Positions 8,796-19,300 of a stretch of DNA of 64,000 nucleotides are shown piece after piece (the first letter of the stretch is position 1; every line of letters starts with the position of its first letter). The position numbers and the translations under genes are program-made. Location: the NCBI GenBank assembly GCA_964594635.1, contig CAZQMV010000005.1, positions 124,001-188,000 of the forward strand. The letters run 5' to 3'. Origin of the DNA: Berkiella sp964594635 (GTDB lineage: Bacteria > Pseudomonadota > Gammaproteobacteria > Berkiellales > Berkiellaceae). The notes under the pieces are model-generated. The model saw only the letters and a list, made by a program, of their open reading frames with translations, was not told where the DNA came from and made no database searches.

Positions 8796-8888
8796 ACACT
8801 AACCTCTTGGTACATTAACTAAATCATTTCAGTTCTAGGCCATTTCACCCTATACTAGCCCCCTCTTTTTCAAACCGTAGCGTGCAAA

Positions 8889-9773
8889 ATGAGAGCGACT
8901 GAATTAAAGCCTGAACAAAAAACAATTTTGATCACTGGCTGTTCCAGTGGGATTGGCCGTTATTGTGCCATCTCCTTACATAAAAAGGGATACCGAGTCT
9001 TCGCTAGTGCTAGAAAAGCAGAAGATGTGGCGCAATTACAAGCTTTGGGGCTAACCGCTTTGGAGCTCGATCTTACCAGTAGCGACTCCATAAAGTCAGC
9101 TGTAGAGCAAATTTTTTCGATGACTGGTCATCAACTTTTCGCCCTTTTTAACAATGCAGGCTTTGGGCAACCCGGCGCCGTAGAAGATATCTCGCGTGAT
9201 GCCATTCGAGCGCAATTTGAAACCAATGTCTTTGGCACATTGGAATTAACCAATGCGGTTCTACCTATTATGCGCCAACAAGGCTATGGGCGCATTATTC
9301 AAAACAGCTCGGTCCTTGGCATCATTAGTCTGCCATTTAGAGGCGCTTATAATGCCTCAAAACATGCTTTAGAAGGGCTAACCGACACACTGCGTCTTGA
9401 ACTCAATGCCACTGCTATCAAAATAAGCCTGATCGAACCTGGCCCTATCACCAGCAACTTTCGAGCCAATGCTTACCAACAATTCTTAAACAATATTGAT
9501 GCCACCCATAGCCCGTTTCGAGCACTCTACGCAAGCTTAAGTAAACGCCTTAGCAACAACCTGACCGATCCGCCTTTTACCCTAGGACCTGAAGCGGTTG
9601 AAAAAGCATTATTGCACGCTTTGGAGGCGAAGCAGCCTAAAGCAAGATATTATGTTACCTTACCCACTTATTTATTTGCGTTTTTAAAACGTAGCTTATC
9701 TCATCGCCTGCTCGATAAAATCTTGCTCCGCGCTGCAGGTGATGAAGCAAAACAACTCATTACTCCTTCCTGA
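8889..9773 (+). CDS. Short-chain dehydrogenase/reductase, unknown substrate
   Basis: Classical SDR oxidoreductase of 294 residues. It has the nucleotide-binding TGCSSGIG motif near residue 17, NNAG near residue 89, a catalytic Ser within the NSSVLG segment and YNASK near residue 154, followed by the PG motif (EPGPITSNF). Ala-Arg-Lys after the second strand (ASARKAEDV) suggests NADP(H). The long C-terminal region after the core resembles retinol/steroid-type SDRs, but the substrate cannot be read from sequence. A 12-bp gap to the next gene suggests co-transcription. Confidence 0.85.
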   Translation: MRATELKPEQKTILITGCSSGIGRYCAISLHKKGYRVFASARKAEDVAQLQALGLTALELDLTSSDSIKSAVEQIFSMTGHQLFALFNNAGFGQPGAVEDISRDAIRAQFETNVFGTLELTNAVLPIMRQQGYGRIIQNSSVLGIISLPFRGAYNASKHALEGLTDTLRLELNATAIKISLIEPGPITSNFRANAYQQFLNNIDATHSPFRALYASLSKRLSNNLTDPPFTLGPEAVEKALLHALEAKQPKARYYVTLPTYLFAFLKRSLSHRLLDKILLRAAGDEAKQLITPS

Positions 9774-9785
9774 AGGACATAGGCC

Positions 9786-10055
9786 ATGCTCATTCGACTC
9801 TTAATGATATTCGGCATTCTCATTTTACTCGCCTGGGTTGGGATGTGGTTTTTACGACGCAGTCTCGCTAAATGGCTTAAAAATGTGAGCGCCCAAGTTA
9901 ACACCCAAGGTGATCCCCAATCGACCCAAAAGCTCAATCAGAGTGAAACTCTGGTTAAGTGTGCCTATTGCAGCACCTTTATTCCCAAAAACCGCGCGAT
10001 TATCGTTAAGGATGAATATTACTGTTGCGAGGAGCACACAACTCTTTCACAATGA
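9786..10055 (+). CDS. PP0621-type small membrane-anchored zinc-ribbon protein
   Basis: 89-residue protein with one N-terminal membrane helix (LLMIFGILILLAWVGMWFL), a basic segment and a C-terminal CAYC...YYCCEEH cluster that could bind zinc. Size, layout and position directly before pilS match the uncharacterised PP0621 family of Pseudomonas and relatives. Function unknown; the position hints at a link to the pilus regulator but does not prove it. Confidence 0.7.
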   Translation: MLIRLLMIFGILILLAWVGMWFLRRSLAKWLKNVSAQVNTQGDPQSTQKLNQSETLVKCAYCSTFIPKNRAIIVKDEYYCCEEHTTLSQ

Positions 10056-10100
10056 ATGAAACTCATGTATGGATACTGCATATTTAAATTTAGAGCATAG

Positions 10101-10204
10101 TCGAACCAATTTTCTTTTAGGCTAGGCATCTAGTCCACGAACAATAGGAGTGTATGCTTAATACATGACTGTTGTGAGGGGACGAAGACAACAACCTGTC
10201 TTCG
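10101..10204. repeat. Diverged copy of the structured interspersed repeat
   Basis: This stretch matches the first repeat unit at 31967-32086: both start with TCGAAC, then TTCTTTTAGGCTAGGC, then a region ending in AGGAGTG, a small hairpin and ATGACTGTTG. Here the inner hairpin is TGTAT/ATACA (10151-10165 region), whereas the other copies have TGTAC/GTACA or TGGAC/GTCCA. A further hairpin CGAAGACA/TGTCTTCG lies at 10183-10204. The remaining bases to 10289 contain GC-rich short inverted segments and no gene. Confidence 0.65.
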
Positions 10205-10289
10205 CTCTTTGAGCTACGACAAGGCCTGAATCAAGCCTCGCCGAAGCAGCGATGCGTAGGCGGGCGCATAAAAGGAAATTGGAAAGAGT

Positions 10290-11915
10290 ATGGAGAGGGA
10301 TCTCGATTTGGCAAAACGTAAACCTTGGCAAAAGTCCGACCTGCAAGATTACCTCTGGCAATCATTACAATTATTTAATCTCTATCGACTGCTGTTAGTC
10401 ATCGGCTTTGTGAGTCTTACAAAATTCAATTTAGATACGCAATTTTTTGGCGTCGTCAATAAACACCTTTACCAACAAGCCTGCATTGTTTACGGAACAG
10501 TCAGCCTATTCTTTTTATTGTGCTCCGTCTTCGTTAAGCGTGGTTATGCATTTCAAGCCAATGTACCCATTTTTATTGACGTAGTTGCCTTAATTGTGTT
10601 GATGCATGCAACTGGCGGCATTATCTCTGGGGTGGGGATCTTACTGATTATTATCGTTGCGGCACATAGTTTGCTTTTCCCAGGCAAGTACTCCTTACTC
10701 AGTGCCGCTATTGCGGCCATTTTATTGATCGTTGAACACAGCTATAACTATTTCTCGCAACATGTTGCGATTAATATGTATACGCAAGTAGGCCTTTTAG
10801 GCAGCGCTATTTTAATGACATCGTTAGTAACGAATATGTTGTCTTTACGTGTTCGTCGCTCTCAGCTGATCGTTGAAAGCCAAGCACAGCAATTGGCAAC
10901 CTCTCAGCAACTGAATGCTCATATTATTTCCGCGATGCACGCCGGTGTCATCGTCTTTGATCAACAATACAATATTCGCCTGATTAATGTTGCCGCAAGA
11001 ATGCTTCTAGATTTTCAAACAACCTTACAAAACAATACCTTGTACGAGTTACCTGAAACTTTCCAACATTGTTTTGCTGAATGGCAAAGCGAAGGCAAAA
11101 GCACCGTTTTACTACAAGCCGCGCCAAATAGTCCTGGGCTGCGTTTAAGTTTCCATCCACTGGGTAAAGGGTTACCTTCTGGAACGCTTGTTTTTCTATA
11201 TGATCTTGAATCAGAAACACGCCAGGCTCAAGATTTAAAACTGGCATCTTTAGGACACTTAACGGCGAATATCGCTCATGAGTTGCGCAATCCATTGGGT
11301 ACGGTTAGTCATGCCGCCCAGCTTTTAGCAGAATCACAAGCCCTACCACCTGAAGACAAAAATTTAGTCGCAATGATTAAACAGCATTGTGACAGAATGA
11401 ATACGGTGATCCAAAACGTACTCTCACTCTCCGGGCGAAAGCCTGCCAGAACGGAAGTGATTGCGCTGATCCCTTGGCTTGAACAATTTATTAAAGATCT
11501 GAGTGTACAAAATATCGGCGTTCCTAAAGTCACGTTAGAGTGCGATAAGCGCGATTTAACCGTAAATATTGATTCCAGCCAATTAACGCAAATTCTGATT
11601 AATTTGTGTGAAAATGGCCTTCGCTATAGTTACAGACAGCACGGATTTGCTTCCCTTACCTTACGAGTACAAACCACAGAATCACCACCAACGGTATTAC
11701 TAGATATTATCGACAATGGTGGAGGAATTTCTAAAGAAATTGCCAAACATATTTTTGAACCCTTCTTCTCGACCGAAAATAATGGCTCGGGCCTTGGACT
11801 CTATATTGCAAAAGAGCTCAGCCAAATGAATGGCACACGATTAGACTATATACCCGTCACTGAATTTGGTACGCAGTTTAGACTCACGATGCCTAAAGGA
11901 GAGTTAAACGTATGA
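10290..11915 (+). CDS. pilS: Type IV pilus sensor histidine kinase PilS
   Basis: Inner-membrane kinase that in Pseudomonas monitors pilin levels and controls PilR. Six hydrophobic segments occupy roughly residues 35-190, followed by a PAS-like region (IISAMHAGVIVFDQQYNIRL), the phospho-acceptor H-box IAHELRNPLG near residue 330, the N-box NLCENGLRY, the G1 box DNGGGI and the G2 box GSGLGLYIAKEL. The 541-residue length is typical. Its stop overlaps the pilR ATG by 4 bp. Confidence 0.93.
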   Translation: MERDLDLAKRKPWQKSDLQDYLWQSLQLFNLYRLLLVIGFVSLTKFNLDTQFFGVVNKHLYQQACIVYGTVSLFFLLCSVFVKRGYAFQANVPIFIDVVALIVLMHATGGIISGVGILLIIIVAAHSLLFPGKYSLLSAAIAAILLIVEHSYNYFSQHVAINMYTQVGLLGSAILMTSLVTNMLSLRVRRSQLIVESQAQQLATSQQLNAHIISAMHAGVIVFDQQYNIRLINVAARMLLDFQTTLQNNTLYELPETFQHCFAEWQSEGKSTVLLQAAPNSPGLRLSFHPLGKGLPSGTLVFLYDLESETRQAQDLKLASLGHLTANIAHELRNPLGTVSHAAQLLAESQALPPEDKNLVAMIKQHCDRMNTVIQNVLSLSGRKPARTEVIALIPWLEQFIKDLSVQNIGVPKVTLECDKRDLTVNIDSSQLTQILINLCENGLRYSYRQHGFASLTLRVQTTESPPTVLLDIIDNGGGISKEIAKHIFEPFFSTENNGSGLGLYIAKELSQMNGTRLDYIPVTEFGTQFRLTMPKGELNV

Positions 11916-13231
11916 CCGAACCACTCGCATTGGTAATTGATGATGAACCTGATATTTGTCAATTATTAGAAATTACCTTACAACGAATGTCGATCAAAAC
12001 GATTTCTGCACAAAGCCTCTATGACGCTAAAAAAATGCTCAACACGCATACCTTTGATATTTGCTTAACCGATATGCGTTTAGGGGATGGGGATGGTTTA
12101 GATTTGGTTGCGTACCTGCAAAATAACTTTCCGCAAACTCCCATTGCGGTGATCACCGCACACGGCAATATGGAAACAGCCGTGAAAGCACTCAAATTAG
12201 GCGCTTTTGATTTTATTTCAAAGCCTGTCGATTTAAATCAATTACGCGACATTGTGCTGGGTGCACTAAAAATTAACGCCAATCCACTTAATATTTCAAA
12301 TGAACAACTCATCGGCCATTCTCCTTTATTTCAAACTTTGCGACAACAAATTACCAAACTAGCGAGATCCCAAGCACCCGTCTATATTAGCGGACCATCA
12401 GGTTGCGGCAAGGAATTGGTCGCTAGAATTATCCATCAAAGCGGACCGCGATCAGATGGTCCTTTTATTCCCGTCAATTGTGGCGCCATTCCACAAGAAT
12501 TAATGGAAAGCGAATTTTTCGGTTTCCTTAAAGGAAGTTTCACCGGTGCTCATGCAGATAAAATTGGCTTTTTCCAAGCAGCTAATAAAGGAACGCTTTT
12601 TTTAGATGAAGTGGCTGATTTACCGCTCGCCATGCAAGTGAAATTATTACGAGCCATTCAAGAAAAAGCCATTCGTCCTTTAGGCAGCAACAATGAAATC
12701 GCTGTCGATGTTCGCATCTTGTGTGCTACTCATAAAAACTTGCACCACTTAGTACAACAAAATCTTTTTAGACAAGATTTATTTTACAGACTGAATGTTA
12801 TTGAGTTAAAGGTTCCCAGTCTTCAAGAACGAAAGGAAGATATCCCGTTACTAACTTCTCATATTTTAACTAAAATTGCGGCTTCCTCTGGAACAGTAGT
12901 ACCTACCCTCGATAACGAAGCACTCACTATATTAAGCCATTATGATTTTCCAGGAAATATTCGCGAACTCGAAAATATCTTAGAGCGTGCTTACACTTTA
13001 AGTGATGGCAAGCATATTGCACGTACCGATCTACAGCTACCCAATTCTTCCACAACATTACCTGTACAGAATCAAGAATTACCATTAGATGATTACCTCG
13101 TCTCTCTGGAACGGCAAGTCATCATTGATGCGATAGAAAAATCGATGGGCAATAAAACAGCGGCAGCTAAGTCATTAGGCATTAGTTTTAGAACACTTCG
13201 TTATCGTTTGAAGAAATTGGGTTTAGAGTGA
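11912..13231 (+). CDS. pilR: Sigma-54-dependent response regulator PilR
   Basis: NtrC-type activator partner of PilS. The receiver domain has the DDEPD acidic pocket, a phospho-acceptor Asp in CLTDMRLGDGDG near residue 53, and Lys in ISKPVD. The AAA+ domain has Walker A GPSGCGKELVA, the sigma-54 contact loop as GSFTGA, and the typical Walker B FLDEVADLP. The C-terminal helix-turn-helix is Fis-like (NKTAAAKSLGISFRTLRYRLKKLGL). I saw no clear sigma-54 promoter inside this window, so its main target is probably elsewhere, as with pilA in Pseudomonas. Confidence 0.94.
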   Translation: MTEPLALVIDDEPDICQLLEITLQRMSIKTISAQSLYDAKKMLNTHTFDICLTDMRLGDGDGLDLVAYLQNNFPQTPIAVITAHGNMETAVKALKLGAFDFISKPVDLNQLRDIVLGALKINANPLNISNEQLIGHSPLFQTLRQQITKLARSQAPVYISGPSGCGKELVARIIHQSGPRSDGPFIPVNCGAIPQELMESEFFGFLKGSFTGAHADKIGFFQAANKGTLFLDEVADLPLAMQVKLLRAIQEKAIRPLGSNNEIAVDVRILCATHKNLHHLVQQNLFRQDLFYRLNVIELKVPSLQERKEDIPLLTSHILTKIAASSGTVVPTLDNEALTILSHYDFPGNIRELENILERAYTLSDGKHIARTDLQLPNSSTTLPVQNQELPLDDYLVSLERQVIIDAIEKSMGNKTAAAKSLGISFRTLRYRLKKLGLE

Positions 13232-13680
13232 CACAAACAACCCCGCGTGGTTTTACATTATTAGAATGCTTAATCGTCTTGCTGATCAGTAGCCTTCTTA
13301 TTCTGCTTTGCCAAACTGATTTAAGTTCACTTGTTTATCGCATTGGCACACAAACAGATGCAAAGCGATTATTTAACACCTTAGCCTATGCACGTAGCGC
13401 GGCTATCAAAGGTAATCAACTTGTTTTTGTTTGCCCTACGAATAATCAAATCACATGCACAGAGGATTGGTCACAAGGGTATATGGTTTTTTCCTCGATT
13501 GAACGCTTACGAGTGGTGCAAACCCACCCGCACACCCAGATCCACAATAAAAGTGTTTCGCTCATCCAATTTTCTGGTGATGGTCGCTGCTTAAATCGTA
13601 CAACTTTTCACATTCATTCGGATGGATTGTTTAAAGTGATTGTCTATGATAGCGGACGAATACGCTTAGCAGCACCTTGA
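13228..13680 (+). CDS. fimT: Minor type IV pilin, FimT/GspH family
   Basis: 150-residue minor pilin with an eight-residue leader, the prepilin peptidase site G/FTLLECLIVLL (Glu5 present) and a GspH-like C-terminal domain containing paired Cys (VCPTNNQITC) and a second Cys further on. Start is GTG overlapping the pilR stop (GTGA), so it is translationally coupled to the regulator. FimT is chosen because it occupies the fimT position of the Pseudomonas cluster, directly before fimU. Confidence 0.8.
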   Translation: MTQTTPRGFTLLECLIVLLISSLLILLCQTDLSSLVYRIGTQTDAKRLFNTLAYARSAAIKGNQLVFVCPTNNQITCTEDWSQGYMVFSSIERLRVVQTHPHTQIHNKSVSLIQFSGDGRCLNRTTFHIHSDGLFKVIVYDSGRIRLAAP

Positions 13681-13712
13681 TAGGAAGAGTAATATGCGCT
13701 ATTAACTGGAGT

Positions 13713-14252
13713 ATGAAGACTGTAATGTTAAAACGTGGCTTTACGCTCATTGAACTCCTGATAACCATTCTGGTGCTGGTTATCGTCATGACTATTGCGA
13801 TTCCTTCTTTTACATCGATTATCCAAAATAACCTCACTATCGCAGCCAGCAACGATATGATTATTTCGTTAAATTATGCTCGTTCTGAAGCGATCAAACG
13901 CGCAGCGAATGTTTCACTTTGCCCCGCTGCTGATCAAAACTTTAGTAGCTGTGGCACCGATTGGAATCAAGGATGGATCATTTTTTTAAATCCTGGCGTG
14001 GCGAATAACTACTCTGCAGGTAATTCAGCACAGCTTCTGTTACGTACGCAAAGCTTTTCTGGCAGCACACCTAACATTACAACCTCACCCAGCACGTCTT
14101 TGGTCAATTATAATAGTGCAGGTTTTGCTGGCACTAATACCAGTAATTTAACCTTTAATATTGCTGCAACCGGGTGTTCTGGCCCGTATGCACGTAGTTT
14201 GAACATCTCTATGACAGGTCGCGTTGCCGTCACCAAAAGCAATTGTCCCTAA
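13713..14252 (+). CDS. fimU: Minor type IV pilin, FimU/GspH family
   Basis: Minor pilin expected in the pilus tip or priming complex. The leader MKTVMLKRG is followed by FTLIELLITILVLVIVMTIAIP, a canonical pilin helix with Glu5, and then a GspH-type domain (YARSEAIKRAANVSLCP...WNQGWIIF) with four Cys. I start at the ATG at 13713; an ATG at 13725 (MLKRG leader) is equally plausible and better spaced from GAAG. A TTG at 13677 would give an unusually long leader. Confidence 0.85.
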   Translation: MKTVMLKRGFTLIELLITILVLVIVMTIAIPSFTSIIQNNLTIAASNDMIISLNYARSEAIKRAANVSLCPAADQNFSSCGTDWNQGWIIFLNPGVANNYSAGNSAQLLLRTQSFSGSTPNITTSPSTSLVNYNSAGFAGTNTSNLTFNIAATGCSGPYARSLNISMTGRVAVTKSNCP

Positions 14253-14309
14253 CAGTATTTGATGATAGGTTTTGCCTCTTATCGGCTCTTTGATTTCTCC
14301 CATCCTCAT

Positions 14310-14339
14310 TTGCACACTTCGATAGGTTTCTTTTATAAA
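14310..14339 (+). promoter_or_regulatory. Predicted sigma-70 promoter before pilV
   Basis: TTGCAC at 14310-14315 and TATAAA at 14334-14339 are separated by 18 bp, within the 105-bp gap between fimU and pilV. This is the largest gap in the minor pilin run, so pilV-pilE may have their own start in addition to read-through from fimT/fimU. Prediction from consensus only. Confidence 0.4.
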
Positions 14340-14375
14340 CTATGATTAAGCTACTCCATGAAATGGGAATGTACG

Positions 14376-14963
14376 ATGCAAAAACTTTGCTCAGGCTTCA
14401 CACTGTTAGAAGTGTTAGTAGCAGTGGTAGTCTTTTCAATTGGCCTACTTGGCTTAGCTAGCTTACAAGTTATGGGACTGCGGTTAAATCATGATTCTCT
14501 GTTAAGAACCGTCGCTACCATCCAAGCAAACGATATGGCCGATAGAATGCGCACCAATGTTGCCGCAACATCGTTAGGCTCGACCAGTCCTTATAATAAC
14601 CCTTCCAAAGCAGCCACGGGCAACCCTAATTGTTTAGGTAAAGATGGTTCAGGAAACTTTGCTAACGTGTCATGTGATGCAACACAAATGGCGAGACATG
14701 ATTTTTATGAGTGGTATGCGAACCTCTCTGGTGCAAGCGCCACCGGTTGGTCACCTGCAACGCAAGCTGCTATGCCTTCTGGCACAGGCGTTGTCTGCAT
14801 CGACAGCACGCCCAATGATGGAACACCATCTGCACCGGCTTGCGATAACGTGGTAGCCGTTGCCGGTAAGCCCATATTTGCGATTAAAATTTGGTGGGTT
14901 GAGCGCATTGATGCCAACAGCCCTGGTACAACACATCGTTATGTCATGAGTTTTTCATTATGA
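14376..14963 (+). CDS. pilV: Minor type IV pilin PilV
   Basis: Minor pilin of the PilV family. Leader MQKLCSG, then FTLLEVLVAVVVFSIGLLGLASLQ with Glu5, followed by the PilV-typical RTVATIQANDMADRMRTN. I start at the ATG at 14376, preceded by GGGA at a suitable distance; the ATG at 14358 would lengthen the leader by six residues. The stop overlaps the pilW ATG (ATGA). Cys residues in the C-terminal domain could form disulfides. Confidence 0.9.
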   Translation: MQKLCSGFTLLEVLVAVVVFSIGLLGLASLQVMGLRLNHDSLLRTVATIQANDMADRMRTNVAATSLGSTSPYNNPSKAATGNPNCLGKDGSGNFANVSCDATQMARHDFYEWYANLSGASATGWSPATQAAMPSGTGVVCIDSTPNDGTPSAPACDNVVAVAGKPIFAIKIWWVERIDANSPGTTHRYVMSFSL

Positions 14964-15760
14964 GAATAGAGATGATGCGAAAACATAACAATCAAGGATT
15001 TTCACTCATTGAAGTGATGGTGGCCATTACCTTGAGCTTGATTTTATTGGTTGGTGTTTTACAGATCTTTTTAAATACCAAAAATATGTACAATTTGGGA
15101 ACCGGCTTTTCTCAATTACAAGAAAATGGTCGTTTCACTAGCGCATACCTGGCACGAACAATTCGCTTTGCTGGATATCGAACAACGCCCATCACAGGAA
15201 ACTTTCCACAAATGGAAATCATTTATCCTGCAACCGCGCCCTATATAACGGGTACAAATAATTCAGGACAAAATGGCAGCGACACCTTCACTATCCGTTA
15301 TCAAGGTAGCGGTAATGGTTCTGGCACACCTGATGGAACCTTGAAAGATTGCTTAAATAGACCTATTGATGCCAATGTTATCGCAACCAATACCTTCTCA
15401 TTAACAGCAAACAATGAATTACAATGCCAAGCTGTCAACTCCAGCGCCTCTCCTGCTACGAGCACGCAAATTCTAATTAACGGCGTTGAAAATATGCATG
15501 TGCTTTATGGAGAAGACTTAAATAATGATAATACAGCAGATCGTTATGTCCCTTCTAATTTTGCAGGATTGGTTCCGAATAGAATCGTTAGTATGCGCTT
15601 AAGCTTACTGCTGCGATCAGATGAAGCGATTAAGCCCCGAGCAACAAATATCACTTACAACATGCTAGGTACAGCTTATACCCCAGCCGCAGATCAATTT
15701 TTACGCCAACAAGTCACCTTCACTGTTTTACTCAGAAATCAGGTTTCTAAACCTTTCTAG
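14960..15760 (+). CDS. pilW: Minor type IV pilin PilW
   Basis: 266-residue minor pilin with prepilin site NNQG/FSLIEVMVAITLSLILLVGV (Glu5 present), the PilW-family pattern LQENGRFTSAYLARTIRFAGY, and a C-terminal domain with GEDLNNDNTADRYV, a loop resembling a calcium site, and IVSMRLSLLLRSDE. The last two features are shared with a second PilW-like gene at 20451. An internal ATG at 14972 could be the true start. Part of the predicted PilV-W-X-Y1 tip complex. Confidence 0.9.
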   Translation: MRIEMMRKHNNQGFSLIEVMVAITLSLILLVGVLQIFLNTKNMYNLGTGFSQLQENGRFTSAYLARTIRFAGYRTTPITGNFPQMEIIYPATAPYITGTNNSGQNGSDTFTIRYQGSGNGSGTPDGTLKDCLNRPIDANVIATNTFSLTANNELQCQAVNSSASPATSTQILINGVENMHVLYGEDLNNDNTADRYVPSNFAGLVPNRIVSMRLSLLLRSDEAIKPRATNITYNMLGTAYTPAADQFLRQQVTFTVLLRNQVSKPF

Positions 15761-15772
15761 GAGGGTAGTAAA

Positions 15773-16303
15773 ATGTCCACAACGAAGCAAAGCTTTAAAC
15801 AAAGTGGCATGGTGATTATTGTTGGACTCATTTTCTTAATGATCTTAACTCTGATTGGCATATCAGCCATGAATTCCACGGCATTAAGTGAGAAGCTCAC
15901 GCAAAATCTTCGTGATAGCACTGCTGCATTTGAAGCGGCAGAAGCTTCGATGGGAGATGGCGAAGCCTGGTTGCAAGCACAAGTCACTTCTCCCCTTGCT
16001 GTAACCGCTTGTACTGCAAGTCCGTGCAATGTTTGGGCAACCGATATGTTAGGAACGGTTTATCAACAACCTGCCACTTGGTGGCAAGCCAATGCAAAAA
16101 CGTTTTCAGGAACATTATATGGTGTGGCTAGGCAGCCTCAATATATTATTGAGTTTCATAGTTTTGTGCCCTATGAATTATCGCCAGATTCTCTTGGCAA
16201 AGGTCAAGGTTATTATTACTACCGCGTCAACGCCCGAGGCACCGGTGCAACATCAAACGCTCAGGTAAATTTACAGTCAATTTATGTCACACAATACAAT
16301 TAG
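15773..16303 (+). CDS. pilX: Minor type IV pilin PilX
   Basis: PilX-family minor pilin. The N-terminus QSGMVIIVGLIFLMILTLIG matches the PilX_N pattern, in which position 5 of the mature helix is not Glu (here Val). ALSEKLTQNLRDSTAAFEAAEA is the next conserved block. The RBS is strong (AGGAGGG). In Pseudomonas and Neisseria PilX-type subunits take part in tip assembly and cell aggregation; the role here is inferred from position. Confidence 0.88.
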   Translation: MSTTKQSFKQSGMVIIVGLIFLMILTLIGISAMNSTALSEKLTQNLRDSTAAFEAAEASMGDGEAWLQAQVTSPLAVTACTASPCNVWATDMLGTVYQQPATWWQANAKTFSGTLYGVARQPQYIIEFHSFVPYELSPDSLGKGQGYYYYRVNARGTGATSNAQVNLQSIYVTQYN

Positions 16304-16313
16304 GGTGGCGGTT

Positions 16314-19300
16314 ATGAACATTATCAACAGAATATTAATAAGCAGCGTATTCTCACTATTGGGAAGCCAAGCTTATGGCGCCATTCTCAATCTGAGCCAA
16401 TCTCCTCTTTTTACCGCGACTTATGTTTCACCCAATGTATTCTTTGAACTCGATGATTCAGGATCAATGGATTGGGAGGTGTCAGTTGCACCTTATTGGA
16501 ACTTCTGTGCCTATGATCCGAATGCAGAAGGTTCTTATAGTTCCGCCTCGGTTTGTGGTGCCTTAGTGGCCAACGGGGGGCTTGTTCGCAGTTATGGCAA
16601 TGGGAATTATCGGTATTTTTCTTATCTATTTAAAACCAACGATAATCTTTATAACGATAATTGTAATAATAGTGATTACAATGCTATTCAATCTTGTAGC
16701 AGTGCTGGCGATAAAGAATGGCGTATTTACTCATCTGATCTCAATACGCTGTATTATAACCCTTCAGCGACTTATGCACCCTGGATAGGTGCCTGTACGG
16801 ATGCAGGCGTTAGTTGTGCCAATGCCAATTTCTCCTCTGTACGCAGCAACCCACGACAAGGAACCACAGGCTATGCAACGACTCGTGATCTTGCTGGAAC
16901 TTTTTACGAAGTTTGGGTAGATGATCGAGGCTTTAGAGCTTCTGATGGTCGTCCGTTACGTGCTTCAGGTGTCAACGCGACCACAACCGCAAATGGCATC
17001 GTCGATTTGTGGGATAGCCATGTCAAGATTGTTTTCAACGCGGGGAATGTGCAAGTTTACCGTTCTTCGTATACACCTACGTTTTTAAGTATTGGTGAAA
17101 TAAGAACCTTACAAGCCACGCTCAGCGGTAGTTCTTGCTACAACGTGCTTGGTACCACAGATTTAGTGCGCCAAATTGCCAGAGGTACTTTATCTTATAC
17201 CAGCACTGGCGCAAGTGGTTGTCGTACGATTGCTGATGCCAAAACCAATATGGCTAATTGGTATCAATATGGCCGTCGTCGTGCTTTTGCTGCAAAAGGT
17301 GCCATTGGCAATATCGTGAGTCGCTTCCCAAATTACCGTTATGGCATCAATGTGATCAATAATACTAATAACTTTTTTATTGAAATGCCGGCAAGTACAG
17401 TCAGCGATTTTACTTCTCATAATGCTAATTTAGTAACTTCATTATATAGATTCAAATGGGATGCTCTTGGCACACCTTTGCGCGCTGGATTAGCAAGAGC
17501 AGGGCAATATTATAGTAATGCGCTGTCAGGCAAAGCGAATCCCATTATTTACGCTTGCCAACAAAACTATACGATTTTATTCACGGATGGCTATTGGAAT
17601 GATAGTACCTCACCGGCCAACATTGGCGATGATGATCGCGATGGTATTGCTAAAACACTAGCCGATGTAGCCCGCTATTATTATTTAAGAGATCTCAGCC
17701 CTCTCCCCAATCAAGTCTTACCCAATGCTTATGATCCAGCAACTTATCAGCATATGGTTACTTTTGGGGTCGGCTTTGGCGTAGCAGGATTATTAAAAGA
17801 TACTGATGATAATGGTTGGCCGAATCCTCCGTTAGCAGCAAATGGCAATTGGGGAAATCCCTTTAATAGCGATGCTGAAAAAGCCGATGATTTATGGCAC
17901 GCAGCCTTTAACAGCAGTGGCTTTTATCTTAACGCTCAAGATGCCAGCACCATCAGTGATTCGATGGCGAAAATCTTGGCCAACATTAATGACCGCAGCG
18001 CTTCTGCTGCTCCTGTTGCACAAAATTCTACCGTCTTGAGTAGTGACTCTTTAGTGTATCAGGCCATTTTTAATACCAATAGTTGGACAGGGGATCTACT
18101 TGCCTATCCTATTGGGGTTAATCATCAACTGGCTTCAGCCCCTATTTGGAGCGCAGCGTGCGCACTCACTGGTGGTAATTGTGTACTCACATCGACTGTT
18201 ACCACGGCATTGGCACCCAACAACCGTGTCATTTTTACACGCAATTTTACGGGCGCTAATAACGGCATTGCTTTTCGCTGGCCAAGTAATTATACCACCT
18301 ATAAAGTAAGTGGTGCTTTGCCAACTAATCTAGCCAATTTTTTAGCGAAAGCACCTTTTACCGCTAATACCACAAACGCTGCACAAATCACTACCAACCA
18401 AGCGTATGGTTCAGCATTACTCAATTACTTGCGTGGTGATCGCTCGCAAGAAGCTGCCAAAAAAGCAACTTATCAATTCCGAGATCGTAACAATGTATTA
18501 GGAGACATTGTAAACTCAGCTCCTGTTTATGTAGGGCCTCCTTCACGCGTCTTTCCTGATTCTTTAGAAGCAAGTCCCTATAGTACCTTTAAATCGACAT
18601 ACCAGAATCGCCCTCCCCTTGTCTATGTGGGTGCCAACGATGGAATGTTACATGGATTCTTAGCAACGAATGGTGTCGAAAAATTAGCTTATATTCCAGG
18701 GCACAGACAAATCTATAACAATTTACCAACCCTAAGCGATCATCCTTATGTACATACGTATTTTACGGATGGCTCTCCTGTTGAAAGTGATGTGTATTAT
18801 AATGGTGGTTGGCATACCATTTTAGCTTCTGCTTTAGGAAATGGTGGTCAATCGTTGTTTGCGCTTGATATTACCAACCCATCACAATTTACCGAGGCCA
18901 ATGCGGCCAATCTGTATTTATTTGAATTTAGCGATTTAAATGATCCTGACTTTGGTTATATTCAAGGGCAGCCCATTATTGCTAAAGTTCGTACTGGTAC
19001 GAATACTAGCAAATGGGCCATTATTGTGAACAATGGTTATAACAGCACTCAAGCCGATGGTAGCGCGAGCACCACAGGTAAAGCTGCCTTATTCATTTTA
19101 TTCATTGAACAAGGTATTAATGGTACATGGGTTGCTGATTCTAATTACATTAAAATTCCAGTAGGCTCAGCAAATCTCACCAGCCCTAATGGACTTAGTA
19201 CGCCTTATGCCGTAGATGTCGATCAAGATTATATTGTCGATTATGTGTATGCCGGCGATCTTAAAGGCAATATGTGGAAATTTGATTTAAGAAATACCAC

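Noticed and set aside
11912..13231. Sigma-54 promoter for PilR within the window
   Set aside because: I found no convincing TGGCAC-N5-TTGC site upstream of the pilin genes.
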